A DNA stretch of 64,000 nucleotides from Crotalaria pallida (taxonomy: Eukaryota; Streptophyta; Magnoliopsida; Fabales; Fabaceae). Both the position numbers and the translations under genes were made by a program. Positions 1 through 10,921 of the stretch are shown piece after piece. The stretch is from NCBI GenBank assembly GCA_037953625.1, contig CM075654.1, positions 46,135,001 through 46,199,000 on the forward strand, read 5' to 3'. The notes beneath the pieces are model-generated. The model was not told where the DNA came from. It worked only from the letters and a program-made list of their open reading frames with translations, and ran no database searches. Within the stretch, counting starts at the first letter, position 1. Every line of letters begins with the position of its first letter.

Positions 1-467
1 GTCTAACATTCAGATTTAGCTGCTTGTAGTTTCTTATTTATTTTTTTCCCTCAAAATGTTTGTTCAATGTGAATCATGTACATCAAATGCATTTTTACTG
101 ATACCACGTTTTGCTCATGAAGCTAGTTAATTTTTCACTTCAATGAGACTATAAGAGAAAAGGGGAAATTACATACAGAAAGTCAGAAACAAGTTATAAC
201 CAAAATACTTTTACTTTGTTTCACATGATTTGTTTTTTCAGAAATCATGACATATCTTGTTACCAACCCACATATTTAGTTATTCACACAGATGATTCCC
301 TTTTTTCTTGTATTATGTCCCAATGTTTTCCCTTCATGCTTGGTCTCTACTTTACTACTTACCGTAGAAGGAACACACAACCTTGTTGATTCCTTCATAT
401 CTAAATTGAAAGTGTCACGGATGTGTATAATATTACTAATTCCTGAGTTTTAATTTCATTTGTTCAG
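1..467. other. AT-rich sequence upstream of sucrose synthase remnant
   Basis: No coding potential or terminal repeats are visible. It may be intron or leader sequence belonging to the captured or decayed sucrose synthase exon that follows, because a pyrimidine-rich tract and a TTCAG acceptor immediately precede that exon at 461-467. Confidence 0.4.
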
Positions 468-726
468 AACTTGTCTCATACTTCCCTCACTACTAGAAGA
501 AATGAGATTCTGGCCCTTCTCACAAGATCCCTTAATCAAAATCATTTTTTTATAACCCTTTTGATCAAAGTTGTAGATTTGTTTAGGCATGTATTCTAAA
601 CTGGAAATGTTATGGTTATAAAAGGGTTGAAGGCAAGGGTAAGGGACTCCTGCAACACCATCAGATGAGGACAACAGACAGAAACTAAGTGATGGTCCTT
701 TTGCTGAAGTTTTGAGATCCACACAG
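468..726 (+). pseudogene. Sucrose synthase exon remnant (broken)
   Basis: Sucrose synthase reversibly converts sucrose and UDP to fructose and UDP-glucose in the cytosol. Three pieces in changing plus-strand frames resemble the N-terminal regulatory region of the family: RRNEILALLTRS (about 497-532), KGLLQHHQ (about 643-662) and KLSDGPFAEVLRSTQ (about 682-726). They are in family order but separated by frameshifts and non-matching sequence, so no protein can be made. An acceptor-like TTCAG lies just before 468, and a GT donor follows the STQ codons at 727, where I recall sucrose synthases having an intron; this suggests a genomic rather than processed copy. The expected next exon is not found downstream. 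It could be a gene piece carried by the CACTA element whose 3' end is at 3685, or a decayed local gene whose remainder lies left of the window. Family assignment is from remembered motifs. Confidence 0.65.
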
Positions 727-1507
727 GTAACTTTCTCTGTGAGTTTCTAAACAAGGAAGATGTTCTCTAACTTTTTTTTTATTTTTTACCTCATCAGAGC
801 ACATGTGGCTCGCTGAAAATTTATAATTTACATTCTATATTGTTAGTAATTGAGTTTGTTGCTCCAATGCAGGTGCCATACTTGAGTGCCTCTTTTGGCA
901 CAATCTATGTCCTTGTGAAACCTTATGTAAGTACTTGAATCACAAATCCCATTTGTTCATTTTGCAGCAATCTCGCAAAAATGATTTGTTTCACAAAAGG
1001 GCTCAAAAACTTGTTCTCAATCGTTCAACAGAGCTAAGTTATAATCAGTAAGTTCTCAATCACTCGTTCATTCGTGTTCAGTTCCTACTCGTTCAACAGA
1101 GCTTAGTTCTAATTAGAGCATTGATTTTCTCACTTTTTTTTTTGCAAAGCATTGAATTTATCACTAATTCGTTGTTCAAATCACTCATAAGGGTATGATT
1201 CTAGTGAAAAGAAACGCATCCCTGCCTGGTGTGACAGAATTTTGCATTGCGATTGTCGCTCTTCTTTGGTGGCTGACTGCAGTTTAGAGTGTCCAGTTGT
1301 CTCTTCAGTATTACAGTGAGTTCTTAGGTTTATACATTTAGTTATGTTTGTCATTGAATCCATGTAGCCTAAACCACCTAGTAGGAAAAGGCTTTGGTTG
1401 TTATCCACTTATCAATAAGGTGTCTTTTTTATTATATGAATGAGACATTTCAAGAAAATCAAAATTGAATTTTAGATGTTCTAAAATAGAGAAATATCAC
1501 ATAAACA

Positions 1508-1580
1508 ATACCTTAAGGGCATTGGTTAACATTTTCCTTGAAATACCTTAAGGGCATTGGTTAACATTTTCCTTGAAATA
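1508..1580. repeat. 35-bp tandem duplication
   Basis: Two perfect head-to-tail copies of a 35-bp unit starting ATACCTTAAGGGCATTGG, at 1508 and 1543. This is a simple local duplication with no coding content. Confidence 0.9.
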
Positions 1581-2914
1581 ATAGCCCCTCCCTCATTAGC
1601 AGCTCTGATTTGATAAGTTAATTGGAGTAGCTCATGGCTTATAAGCCAGGAGCTTCCAAGTCATTTGCACTTATCAGATAGTTGATAAGCTAATTTGTCT
1701 AAAACTTCCCATTTTCAGCTAACTAATTGATTTTCAAAAGTTGCATTGCGTTGTTGTTGATTATATGCCATTTCTGCAGCTTTTGCTTGTGACTGATTCC
1801 ACATCATGCTTCATAAACTTTAATAACTGTACTAATACGGTCGACACCTAATACTGTACTAGATAGAAGGTAGAATCCTCATCCATTGTTTGATAGAATT
1901 AGTAAATACGATCGACATAATTTGCAGTAGATGCTATTGACAGAACAGTACAATAATGTTATATTTCCAAGAAATAATATTAACTAGAAAAACATTTTTA
2001 GCTCATTAAATTCCTAGCTATGCATGCACATTTTCTGCTTGCTTATAATATAGGTGCATAGACTATTGAATGGCTATCAGAACCCATACTCCGTCTGAGA
2101 GCTTGCTATAGCTAATTTTGGTTTACAATAAATGCTTAAGGTTCTGTCATATTAGGCAAATGTTGGGGTGGTTTGGTGTGTACTGATATGCTCTACTCTG
2201 TACTTTTGTTGTGTATTTTTATCTAGGTGGGGAGTGGAACATTGCAGTTTTCATATTTTCCAAATACTTGTGTTATAGCAATATACTGGGTTGGGTAGGA
2301 GTCTATTCTAATCAATTGTAACAAACTATTCTTGCTGACGTACAAGTTGTACTTTTAGCTTCTTTGGAATGAAACTTTTATTTCTTATAAAAAAATAGGT
2401 GCATAAACTATTCTTAATTCCTCTTAGAGGTTAAGTGATCTCATAGTCGTAATTGATGAGCTTTTCATGATGCTTCCAGAAGGATGGAGCCTCGCATTTT
2501 CGTGTCCATTGCAATGTAGTTGCTCCTTATGTTATTTTGTATAGGTACTTAAGAAGTTCACGCCCTTCTGTATTATCAAACTTTCTGGGATTCAGAAGCA
2601 GTTATGCTTGTTTTCTAGTGGGTTGTTACTCTCTTGCAAGAGCATCAATATTAATGAGTTTCTCATGTAAAAAAAATCAGTTTTGCAGATAAGGTTGTCA
2701 TTCACATAAACATTGTTTCTCATATACAGAAATTGCATAGCCCTTAAAAAGCAGCAGTTGATGTGAGTGCTTGTAACATTTTCTTATTTATTTTGTGGGT
2801 GAACAAAAACTTGATGGATTTTAGCATCCTAATATATTTAGTACAATTTGATTTAGAGATTTAGAATTTTCTTAGCTATGTTTAAATGTGTCTATATATG
2901 TGTGTGTCTATTTA

Positions 2915-2969
<55 letters not shown>
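2915..2969. repeat. Compound (TG)n(TA)n microsatellite
   Basis: A short TG run passes directly into about 20 TA dinucleotides. It is likely length-polymorphic. Confidence 0.95.
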
Positions 2970-2972
<3 letters not shown>

Positions 2973-3109
2973 CTATAGTTATAACTTGATTGGACTTATC
3001 AATTTCAGGTTCTGAGCATACAACAAACCAAGCAAAGAAGAATAATTAGTGTTGCTTAAGGAGGTGGATTAGAGTGCAAAGGATATTAGAGATTTTGTAT
3101 ATCATATAT

Positions 3110-3685
3110 ATATGTTATTATTTTGTGTCTTGTGCTCTTGTAGTAAACATAATTTACAATAATTGAATGATTTTTTATTTAATGTATGTGTTATAAATTT
3201 AGTAGTTTTGTAACCGAATTAAAAATACTTCAGAATTTGAAGCATAAAATAGATATATTTAGTTAAATATATATATTTTTTTCCTTAAATAAGCAAAGGC
3301 TATTGCAATGACAATTGTGTTGTTTCAAAAGCAAAATGTTTTTGCAACGACATTGTCGTTACGGAAGACGAAAGTGTTTTGCAATGACATTGTCGTTGCG
3401 GAAGCCAAAAGGTGTTTTGCGACGACATTGTCATTGCGAAAGCCAAAAGGTGTTTTGCGACGACAATGTCGTTGCCGAATAGATGACCTGTATCATAGCT
3501 TGCCAACCCTGTTTAGCAACGACAACTCTTATGCAACGACCCATGTCGTTGCTGAAAACCGTTCTTTATAATAGCGAAAAAAGTCGTTGCTATATCCTTT
3601 TGAAACCGCTTTACCAGCAACAACCATCGACTTTTGGATTTTTGCAACGACTTTTGTCGTTGCAATAAAGAGTTTTCTTGTAATG
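3110..3685 (+). mobile_element. CACTA transposon 3' terminus
   Basis: This segment aligns by eye with the right end of the complete CACTA element at 53733-59149: the TTTTGTGTCTTGT stretch, the GTATGTGTTATAAATTTAG stretch, then an array of GCAACGAC/GTCGTTGC palindromic repeats (about 3330-3665) and a final TTGCAATAAAGAG...CTTGTAATG. The last bases read CATTA on the other strand, one change from CACTA. The 3 bp after it (TGA) could be a target duplication, but no matching 5' end is visible; it is either lost or left of the window. No transposase reading frame is present. Confidence 0.75.
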
Positions 3686-3899
3686 TGAGCAGTGCAGTTA
3701 ACGAACTGCTAGTTTTTTTTTTTTTAACTGCAAGTAGGCTAAATGAGTTGGTGATTATAACTACCAGTAAAAAAATTATACACGAGAGTAAAGAAAGAGT
3801 GTGAGGAAAGAAGAAAACTTGGGAGTTTGAGTAGGTTGGTTTTTTAAAAAAGTTCATATTGAGGGTAAAATTGAAAATATTTTTATATAATAGTATAGA
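3686..3899 (-). mobile_element. Non-autonomous mini-Helitron (minus strand)
   Basis: Read on the minus strand it begins TCTATACTATTATATA after an A, and near its other end has a GCAGTT-CGTT-AACTGC hairpin followed by ACTG. It is the inverted relative of 25306-25565, sharing the GTAGGCTAAATGAGTTG stretch. The terminal CTAG expected of a Helitron reads CTCA, where the neighbouring CACTA element abuts, so that end is altered. No Rep/helicase gene. Confidence 0.55.
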
Positions 3900-4884
3900 T
3901 CGATAATAATATATATACATAACATGTTCCAAAACAAACATAAGTCTCATTAAGATCAAGTCCGCCAACTTTGGATTTCTGAATAAGATCTAGCGACATC
4001 TACAACAACAAATAAAAAGTGGGCAATAATTAAAAAAATTGATTGGGATAAATCACTTTTTAAAAAAAAACATAGATGTGAGGAAAGAAAAAAAAAGGTG
4101 TTAATAATGTCAAAAAAAAAGTTGGAACAGATGATAAGAATGAAGTAATGAAAAAATTTTCTACCTCTCCATTTTTTTTTTCTGTCCATCTTTATCTTGC
4201 TTTGGTTTCATTCCAATGTTTTTTTTGTTTCTCTTCCCCTTACAGGTGACATGTTACAAATGTACTTTGCACACAAAAAATAGTGTTACATTTAGAAAAT
4301 GGAAAGGATGAAAAATAAAACACATTATCTGAATTTGAACAACACCGGCACAAAATTGTTAAAAAGAAAGGCATCATCAAGTACAATATATCAAATCATT
4401 TGAAACCAAAAACTGCAGGAAGACAACAGTGTTTTAGAAACAGATGTGTTTTAAGAAAGAGAAAAAAGAAAATCATTTTGAATACCAAATAAATAATTTT
4501 TCATTGTGACCCAGTAGGTAGCATCTCTAAATTTCTAAAGTAACTAAAGTAACTATATGTATGCTCGTTCAAAAAAAAAAACTATATGCATGAATAATTA
4601 ACCATATTCTACAACAGATGGCATAATTTACGGCATGCAATAACTCCCTTGAAAAAAAAACTGATTCACGGCAGCAGATAGTAGAGACCGAAAACAAAAC
4701 TAATTGAAGTTGGTGGGAGTGAAAAAAATAACTCCTTTGCTTAATGGTATCTAAAAAATAAAAAATATCATCAAGCGGTAATTTATGTTTTTTTGAAATT
4801 TGAAAATATTAAGTGTTTAAACGACGGATGCATAATGAAGTTACAACTTAACACTCCATTATAGAGCAGTTATTATTATTATTA
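3900..4884. other. AT-rich sequence, nothing recognised
   Basis: Homopolymer-rich sequence without a credible gene, terminal repeat or RNA gene. Confidence 0.5.
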
Positions 4885-5136
4885 CTAGTATCTATGTCTG
4901 TGCGATCGCACGGGCCGGTAACTTTTGGTTTTTGTAGATTGAAAGGTGAAAAAAATATTAAATTCAAATTCATGCAGAACAGTTATTTTGTTTTTTATTT
5001 TTTCAACTGCTCTTGGTAGTTTTATGATCATGCAGAACAGTTAAGGATATTTTGGGAATGACAAAATTACTTACAAATTATCTGTTTTTTTAGTTGATTT
5101 AGTTAAAAATTGTGTTTCCTTTATAGGATAGTATAG

Positions 5137-5137
<1 letters not shown>
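4885..5137 (-). mobile_element. Mini-Helitron (minus strand)
   Basis: On the minus strand it starts A|TCTATACTATCC (5137) and ends with a GTGCGATCGCAC palindromic hairpin, ATAGATA, then CTAG|T at 4885. A-T flanks, a TC start, a near-terminal hairpin and CTRR are the four structural marks of Helitrons. About 253 bp, hence non-autonomous. A second TC-type start on the same strand near 5337 (plus-strand text ATATAATAGTAGTATAGA) suggests an earlier or overlapping copy ending at the same 3' terminus. Confidence 0.7.

Positions 5138-5171
<34 letters not shown>
5138..5171. repeat. (TTA)n microsatellite
   Basis: About eleven ATT/TTA units directly beside the Helitron 5' end. A shorter ATT run also flanks its 3' end (4871-4883), so the element may have inserted into this microsatellite. 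Confidence 0.9.
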
Positions 5172-5613
5172 GGATGAGAAGTTACAATAAATGATATTTT
5201 AAAGTTATTATAATTTAGAATTATGAGAGGGGTATTTTGGGTATAGCAAAATTACATATATGCTAACTTTTTTTTTTTTTTAGTTTTGTTAGTTAAAAAA
5301 CAGTGTTTGCTTTATATAATAGTAGTATAGATAGTATAGATAATATAGATAGATAGTATAGTATACCAAGTTAAATTACACAAACTATTACACCACTCAT
5401 AACTCATATACCAAGTCAATTGAAATCAAAATATATATCTTTGTTTATTTTATTTCTCAAGTAGTATTTAACAAAAAATTCAAAATATTATAAGTAGCTT
5501 CAAAATAAATTATTGACATATATAAACAAAAAATAAATTTGATTTCAATATGAATAAATCATTTTGACTTCCAAAAAAAAAATTACCATTTACATAAATT
5601 AACATAAAAAAAT

Positions 5614-6098
5614 GGCTCTATAATGTGCATGTACATTTCTTGAAGATTAGGGTCGTTTTGTCACATTTACTTGTTTTTTTTTTAAATGTATGGCTCCTCA
5701 AAGTTATTTTTGGGTTTGCCATAACTTTTCCTAGCGATTTCAGCCAAAATTTGCTAACATGTTACATCGGAATCCTAGTAAAATACAGGAGGTTAACCAT
5801 GATATGCCACGTGGGCAAAGACAACCTCTCTGTCCAATCCTCTTTATTAAACTAAAAATATAAAAATATTAATATTTTAGTTTATAAATTAAAAAAAATT
5901 AAAATATTTTCACCCACGTGGCTAAGCTCCTATATCTAACTAGATTTCGATGTAACATGTCAAAAACATTTGGCTGAAAAATTGGTAACAGAAATATATA
6001 ACAAACCCAAAAGTAATTTCGGGAAGTCACACGTTAAAAAAACAAGAGCCTATCGTGAAACGACTCTTAATTTCAAGCATTGAAAATATAATTAAACC
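5614..6098. mobile_element. MITE with about 200-bp inverted arms (MULE-like)
   Basis: The left arm (5614-5830) and the reverse complement of 5905-6098 share, in order, CTTGAA, a GTCGTTT block, TTTTGGGTTTG, CAGCCAAA, ACATGTTACATCG and CCACGTGG. Candidate 9-bp flanks (TAAAAAAAT and GAAAAAAGT) match at 7 of 9, as expected for an old Mutator-like insertion. It has no coding capacity. The closely related 6770-7476 supports a family. Confidence 0.65.
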
Positions 6099-6238
6099 GA
6101 AAAAAGTCAACACCAAAGAATCTTCGTACCAGAGAGCTTTTCATCAAATAAAATCCTCACAACAAAAGTAGGAGATATTGAGATTTCTGCATGATCTCAC
6201 ATGTCATATTTGTTAGTAATTGAAAAAATAAAACAATC

Positions 6239-6415
6239 ACCAACGTGGGTTGGTCAAGTGGTAGCTCATTTGATCTCGAGTTCGAGCCTTGGGTATGGAG
6301 CAACTCCCGCTGGGAACCCCTACCGCTTAGTGCGAGTTCAGTTGGATCGGATCGGATGAGTCGAATTTTGGGTAAACCAGATCCGGGTATCGATTGATGT
6401 ACCAAAAAAAAAAAT
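6239..6415 (+). mobile_element. tRNA-derived SINE
   Basis: An internal RNA polymerase III promoter is visible: box A TGGTCAAGTGG and box B GAGTTCGAGCC with normal spacing. The 3' end is A-rich. A 13-bp target duplication AAATAAAACAATC flanks it exactly at 6226-6238 and 6416-6428. Such elements are copied by the reverse transcriptase of a LINE. Confidence 0.85.
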
Positions 6416-6769
6416 AAATAAAACAATCTCTTTCATAGCTGTAGGACACAAAGTACGAACCTGTGTTCGATACCTGGTGACACCGCTTCCCTCCTACTAA
6501 AAAAAAGTATTTGCCTAAAAAAAAGAAAACAATTTCCTAAAATTGTTTTATCAATCGAATTCAAAATATTTATCTTTGTCTATTATATTTCTCAAAGTTT
6601 TTTAATCTATCCACGTGATATAATGGGCTTTTTTTTTAAATAAAAAATTCAATACCAACGAACAAAAACAAACTCATACATACTAATGGCCATGATCAAA
6701 GATCTTACCACCTTCTAGGAAGGGTTCAAGAGCAAAGATTATTTATCAAACTCATGGGCTTTTTTTTTT

Positions 6770-7476
6770 GTTTAATTATGTGTGCAGTCTTTGAGTTTTA
6801 GGGTTATTTTGTCACAAGCCTTTGTTATTTTTTTTCAATATCCAGCTCTCCGAAATTACTTATGGGTTAATTTATCATATACCTTTATTACAAATTCTGA
6901 CCAAATTTTGCTGACATGTCACTTTGGAATTCTAGTAAGATGCAAGAAGTTAACCACGTGTGTCACGTGAACAAAGATCTTTTTTTTTAAATTAAAAAAA
7001 AAACTAAATAAGCCAACAACCGTTGGCTCAGTTAGTAATTGTTGAGTCCTGAGTTGTAAGAGATCTCAGATTCGAATCCCATCGATGCGAGGATGGTGTT
7101 GGTGGGTAATCTGTAAGTACCTTTATTATAAGGTCCGCTCTGACCTTGGTGAGTCCCGGGAGCCCAACTCACCTAAACTTAATATTATAAAAAAAATAGA
7201 TATTTTTATATGTATATTTAAAAAATAAATTTATAAAAAAAAAAGGAATGGAGATAGAGATCGTGGCCGCCGCCCATGTGGCACTTTGTTACTAACCTTT
7301 TGCGTCTAACTAGGATTTCGGTGAGATACACCAACAAAATTTGGCTGGAATTGAAAGTAATAGAGGGATATGATAAACCGGAGGTAACTTCAAGAAGTGA
7401 AACAATGAAATAAAAAAGAACGAGGGCCTATGACAAAACGACACCAAAGTTCAAGGACTGAAGACATATTTAAGCC
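6770..7476. mobile_element. MITE with long inverted arms, interrupted by a SINE
   Basis: The left arm (6770-6985) and the reverse complement of about 7265-7476 share the order TTTAA-TATGT, CAGT-CTTGA, TTTTGTCA, CTTATGGGTT/CCGGTTTATC, CCAAATTTTG, GAATT/AATCCTAGT and the CACGTG/CATGTGG region. It is the same family as 5614-6098. The loop holds the SINE at 7012-7190. The right-arm end recurs beside the second copy of the 3-kb block at about 31896-31965. Confidence 0.6.
7012..7190 (+). mobile_element. tRNA-derived SINE (second type)
   Basis: Box A TTGGCTCAGTTAG and box B AGATTCGAATCCC are well spaced and tRNA-like; the body continues to an A-rich tail after CACCTAAACTTAATATT. The target duplication is not clear in the A-rich surroundings. 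Its sequence differs from the SINE at 6239, so two SINE families are present. Confidence 0.75.
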
Positions 7477-10385
7477 ATTAAAAAAAAATACACAAACGCA
7501 TATTCAAAATATCATAAATAACTTTTAAATAACTATAGCCATATTGAAACAAAAAAACAAATATGATACAACTATGAATAAATCATCTCGATGTTCCATA
7601 TATTTTTTTTCATATTATTATCATTTTTATCAATCAAATTCAAATTTTATATATGTGTTTATTTTATTTCTAAAAGAGTTTTTTATTCCAAAAACAAAGA
7701 AAATAATTCAAAATATCATAAGTAGCTTCTAAATAAATTATTGATATATTGAAAACAAAAAAAGAAATATGCTTTCAATATGAATAAATCATATTGCTTT
7801 TTAAAAAAAATACCATTTAGAGAATTTAACAAATAAAAAAGTCAAAAACTAAGAAACCTCACGTCCGAAAGCTTTTCAACAAATATGATTCTCACAACAA
7901 AAGTTTGAGAAATTGAGTTTTCTCCATAATATCACATGTCATATTTATTACTAATTAAAAAAAATATTCTAACTAATTTATAAAACTAATCATAAAATCA
8001 AATCATGTTAATCCTAAATTAAGATTCCACATTTCAAATTGTCCCCCTTTTCTATGAGTACTTTCTAAAAATCACATTCTTTTCGTTAAAATGAAATTGA
8101 AAAAATCTTTTCCTATTATTATCTTGCATTATCATTTTTATCAATCGAATTCAAAATTTATATCTTTGTTTATTTAATTCTTAAAATAATTTAATCTATC
8201 CACGTGATATATTAGTCATTTAAAAAAACCATAAAATATTTAAAATATCATAAGTAATTTTTAAATAAATTATTGCCATATTAATAACAAAAAACCAGTA
8301 TAATTCTACTATGAGTAAATCACCTTGTCTTTTCAAAAGTAATATCATTTAGAGAATTTAAGAAATGAAAAATTATACCCGATTAATCTATTGATATTAT
8401 TCTTATTTTAAATATATTAATTTACTTAAATATCCATACAATTCACGGTATAATTCTTTGTTATGTATATTTGGATTTTTTTAAACAGTGCTTATAAGGG
8501 TCATTAACATGACCATTTCAAATAATTTGCATATGTAAGGAGATTAATTAACATTAAATTTTGAATATCCTATATTTACTGGATCAAATAGTTTTTTTCT
8601 AGATGTGTTAGATTAAATTCAACTAATTGCATTTAATATTATTAATTAGATAGATCAAATGTAATTCATGGATGGGTTCACTAGTAGAAAAAATAGATTT
8701 TACAAATATCTGTTTTTGAAAACAGATGTAAAATGAAAATCGGGTGGCAAACTTGTAATTAAGTATAAGAGGAAAAACTTTCCGCATTTGTTTTTTTTTA
8801 TAACTGATGCGTAATGTCTTATTTTTCCTACTTTCCGCATCAGGTTTAAATAAGTGATGCAGAATGTTAGTGCAAATAACAGATGTGAAAAGGGAACTTT
8901 CCGCATCTGTTATTTGTAAATAGCGAAAAGGGAACTTTCCGCATCTGTTAAAAAATAATAGATGCGAAAAGTGTACTTTCCGCATCGGTTATTATACTTT
9001 CTATATCTGTTTTAAAATAAGTGATGCGGAAAGTATACTTTTCGCATCATTTATATGTACTTTTCGTATCAGTTATATAAGTGATGCAGAAAGTTCTGAC
9101 ATTTCGCATCTGTTTTAAAAAGTGATGCAAAAAATCATAACTATCACATCTCTCACAAATACATTTGTTCCAAAACAGATGCGAAATGTCTTTTAAAACA
9201 GATGTGAAATGTCCGATCTGCAATAGTGGTTCAATAATGAATTGTGTATATGATGCATGGATGTCACTATGATAATACATTTAAATGCTTTATTCTAATA
9301 TTTGTGCATGTTAATAAATTTTGTTTGAGTAACTTCTGCAATTTATTACATTATTATTTCTATCACAACCAAATTTTGAGTAAATCAAAATAGCAACACA
9401 GGTATGAGAAACACAAAATTGTCATTAGTGGATGGTCAATTTAAATTGATAATTTAAAGTGTCCATAACCACGCTATTAATTTTGGCATAGTGCATTTAA
9501 GGTTTATTTAAGGAGATAAAGTGCAATTCATAGACTGGTTTTAAAAAGGACGAGTACATGATGTGTTCATAAACTTACTTTTAATTTTATCATTTTCATA
9601 CATATGTTGAGATGTATCTTTGAGAGTTAATTAAATTTTTGCGTCAGGAAAAAGATTTCATCTTAAATTACAATGAAACTAGCTTGAATAAAACTTAGAA
9701 TAGCAATATCCAAAAACTAACTTACTACTTACTAGACTAAGGAAAATGGTTACCTAAAAACTTTGGAACTAACTTATTGGTTATCAGATCACTGGTTTGT
9801 GAAGGTTTTATAAGCCAACGAGATCGAGAAATTGGTCTTTCACCTTTAAATGGGAGAATACTCGTGGAACAAAAAAACTAAGGAAAATGGTTAAAAATAT
9901 GAAGTCTTAATTACATTTTTGTTAGTTTATCTTATTTATATATTCAGTTTTGTCCTTAATTTTTTTAATCTTATTTTGATTCTTTATTTTTTATTCAAAA
10001 AATTCAATTTGATCCTTTCATTATAGCAGTGTTAGATTTATCGTAATATTCATACTCAATACCGAAAACGGCAAAATGTTGTTAGAATGGGCAAACTCCA
10101 AGCCACCACCCGACGAAGGCTAGGAATAGTGGTGTTGATTTGCCAATTTTGGATCAAACTGACTCGCGATGGTGGTTAATGATCATTATGGACAGAGATG
10201 ACAATGTGATATAGATATGAATAGATCAGAGATGACACTCGGAGCTCCATAGATTAAGCCATAGGAATATATGTCAAGCTTTATCGATAGAATGATGATC
10301 GTTATGATTATTTGGGGTAAAACTAACATTGTTATGACGAAAGGATCAAATTGAATTTTTTTTAAAAAAAATATAAAGGACCAAA
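7411..10385. repeat. About 3-kb repeated block, copy 1
   Basis: A direct copy of 31896-32080 plus 60144-62738, broken there only by identifiable insertions. Shared landmarks include ATACAACTATGAATAAA, ATGAGTACTTTCTAAAAATC, GGGTCATTAACATGACC and CTCCAAGCCACCACCCGACG. It holds degenerate AT-rich modules (a CAAAATATCATAAGTA motif near 7506, 7718 and 8243) but no gene. It is probably a dispersed repeat or segmental duplication. Confidence 0.8.
8679..9228. mobile_element. 550-bp non-autonomous CACTA MITE
   Basis: Termini read CACTAGTAG... and ...AATAGTG, flanked by GTT on both sides (8676-8678 and 9229-9231). The other copy of the host block has one uninterrupted GTTC at the matching place (about 61365-61375), so the insertion is confirmed by an empty site. 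The interior is about a dozen copies of a CGCATCTGTT / AACAGATGCG motif in both orientations, typical subterminal transposase-binding-type repeats. Apparent reading frames across it are repeat artefacts. Confidence 0.9.
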
Positions 10386-10460
10386 ATAAGTGAAAAAGAA
10401 AAGATTAAAGACCAAAGTGAATTTTGAAATAAGATAAAAGACAAAAAATATAATTAAGCC
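9904..10460. mobile_element. MITE with about 110-bp terminal inverted repeats
   Basis: Left text GTCTTAATTACATTTTTGTT...TTCAATTTGATCCTTTC matches the reverse complement of the right side, which reads GGCTTAATTATATTTTTTG...TTCAATTTGATCCTTTC. It lies at the end of block copy 1 and is also present, with its right arm missing, in copy 2. The TIR style resembles legume Mutator-like MITEs. A 9-bp target duplication is only partly preserved. Not coding. Confidence 0.65.
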
Positions 10461-10921
10461 AAATATAATTAAGACAATATTTGAATTTTAAAAAATAAAA
10501 TAATTATGATCCCCTCTTAAAAATTCCTAGTCAAGGAAAACCCAAGCTTGAGTCGTATATGTCCAAATAAAATTATCGAAAACGGCAATCATAAAAAACC
10601 TATTGAGAGACCAATATAGGGAAGTCTACATATAAAGTTACGCACAAAATTTTGACACCTATCACTTTTTAAATTAAGAAGAAAAAAAGAAATGACAAGT
10701 GTCACAATCTTATATGCAGGACTGTCAAATTCTCTTAATCATTTTTCAAACTTCTTTGCTCTTTCATGTGTGCAGGAAACAAAAGTTACAAGAATAAATA
10801 TGACGTGTTTTGGCCCTTTACCAACTTGTACCTTGCAATCAGAATATCACAACTCTTGATCTGCATTTCTAATACCTTCTCATAAAAAAAATTTCTATCA
10901 TTTCTTTTCGCCATAAGAACT
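10461..10921. promoter_or_regulatory. Upstream region of the MBD gene
   Basis: No gene. A TATA-like ATATAAAG at about 10630 could place a start site near 10660, giving a leader of about 260 nt, but this is weak evidence in AT-rich DNA. The MITE at 9904-10460 ends about 460 bp before the start codon. Confidence 0.3.

Larger units (their letters stand above)
727..3109. other. Unassigned sequence with one exon-like island
   Basis: No gene recognised. An 18-codon island at 873-926 is open, preceded by a TGCAG acceptor and followed by a GTAAGT donor, reading VPYLSASFGTIYVLVKPY on the plus strand; I do not recognise it. The rest is AT-rich, with a tandem duplication near 1508 and a TG/TA microsatellite near 2915. 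The stretch may be the interior of a gene-fragment-carrying CACTA element ending at 3685. Confidence 0.35.

Noticed and set aside
488..510. CACTACTAGAAGAAATGAG resembles a CACTA 5' terminus
   Set aside because: It overlaps the sucrose synthase codons RRNEILALL, and the preceding CCT does not match the TGA after the CACTA end at 3685. Coding origin explains it better.
3300..3571. Array of GCAACGAC palindromes considered as a CRISPR-like array
   Set aside because: Units are inverted palindromes of variable spacing at a CACTA terminus in plant nuclear DNA. CRISPR does not apply.
6440..6510. GTGTTCGATACC near 6462 as a further SINE or tRNA fragment
   Set aside because: Only a box-B-like motif; no box A at the right spacing and no duplication.
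8623..9280. Minus-strand frames with FPFRYLQITDAE-like repeats
   Set aside because: They span the 550-bp CACTA MITE repeat array, not a gene.
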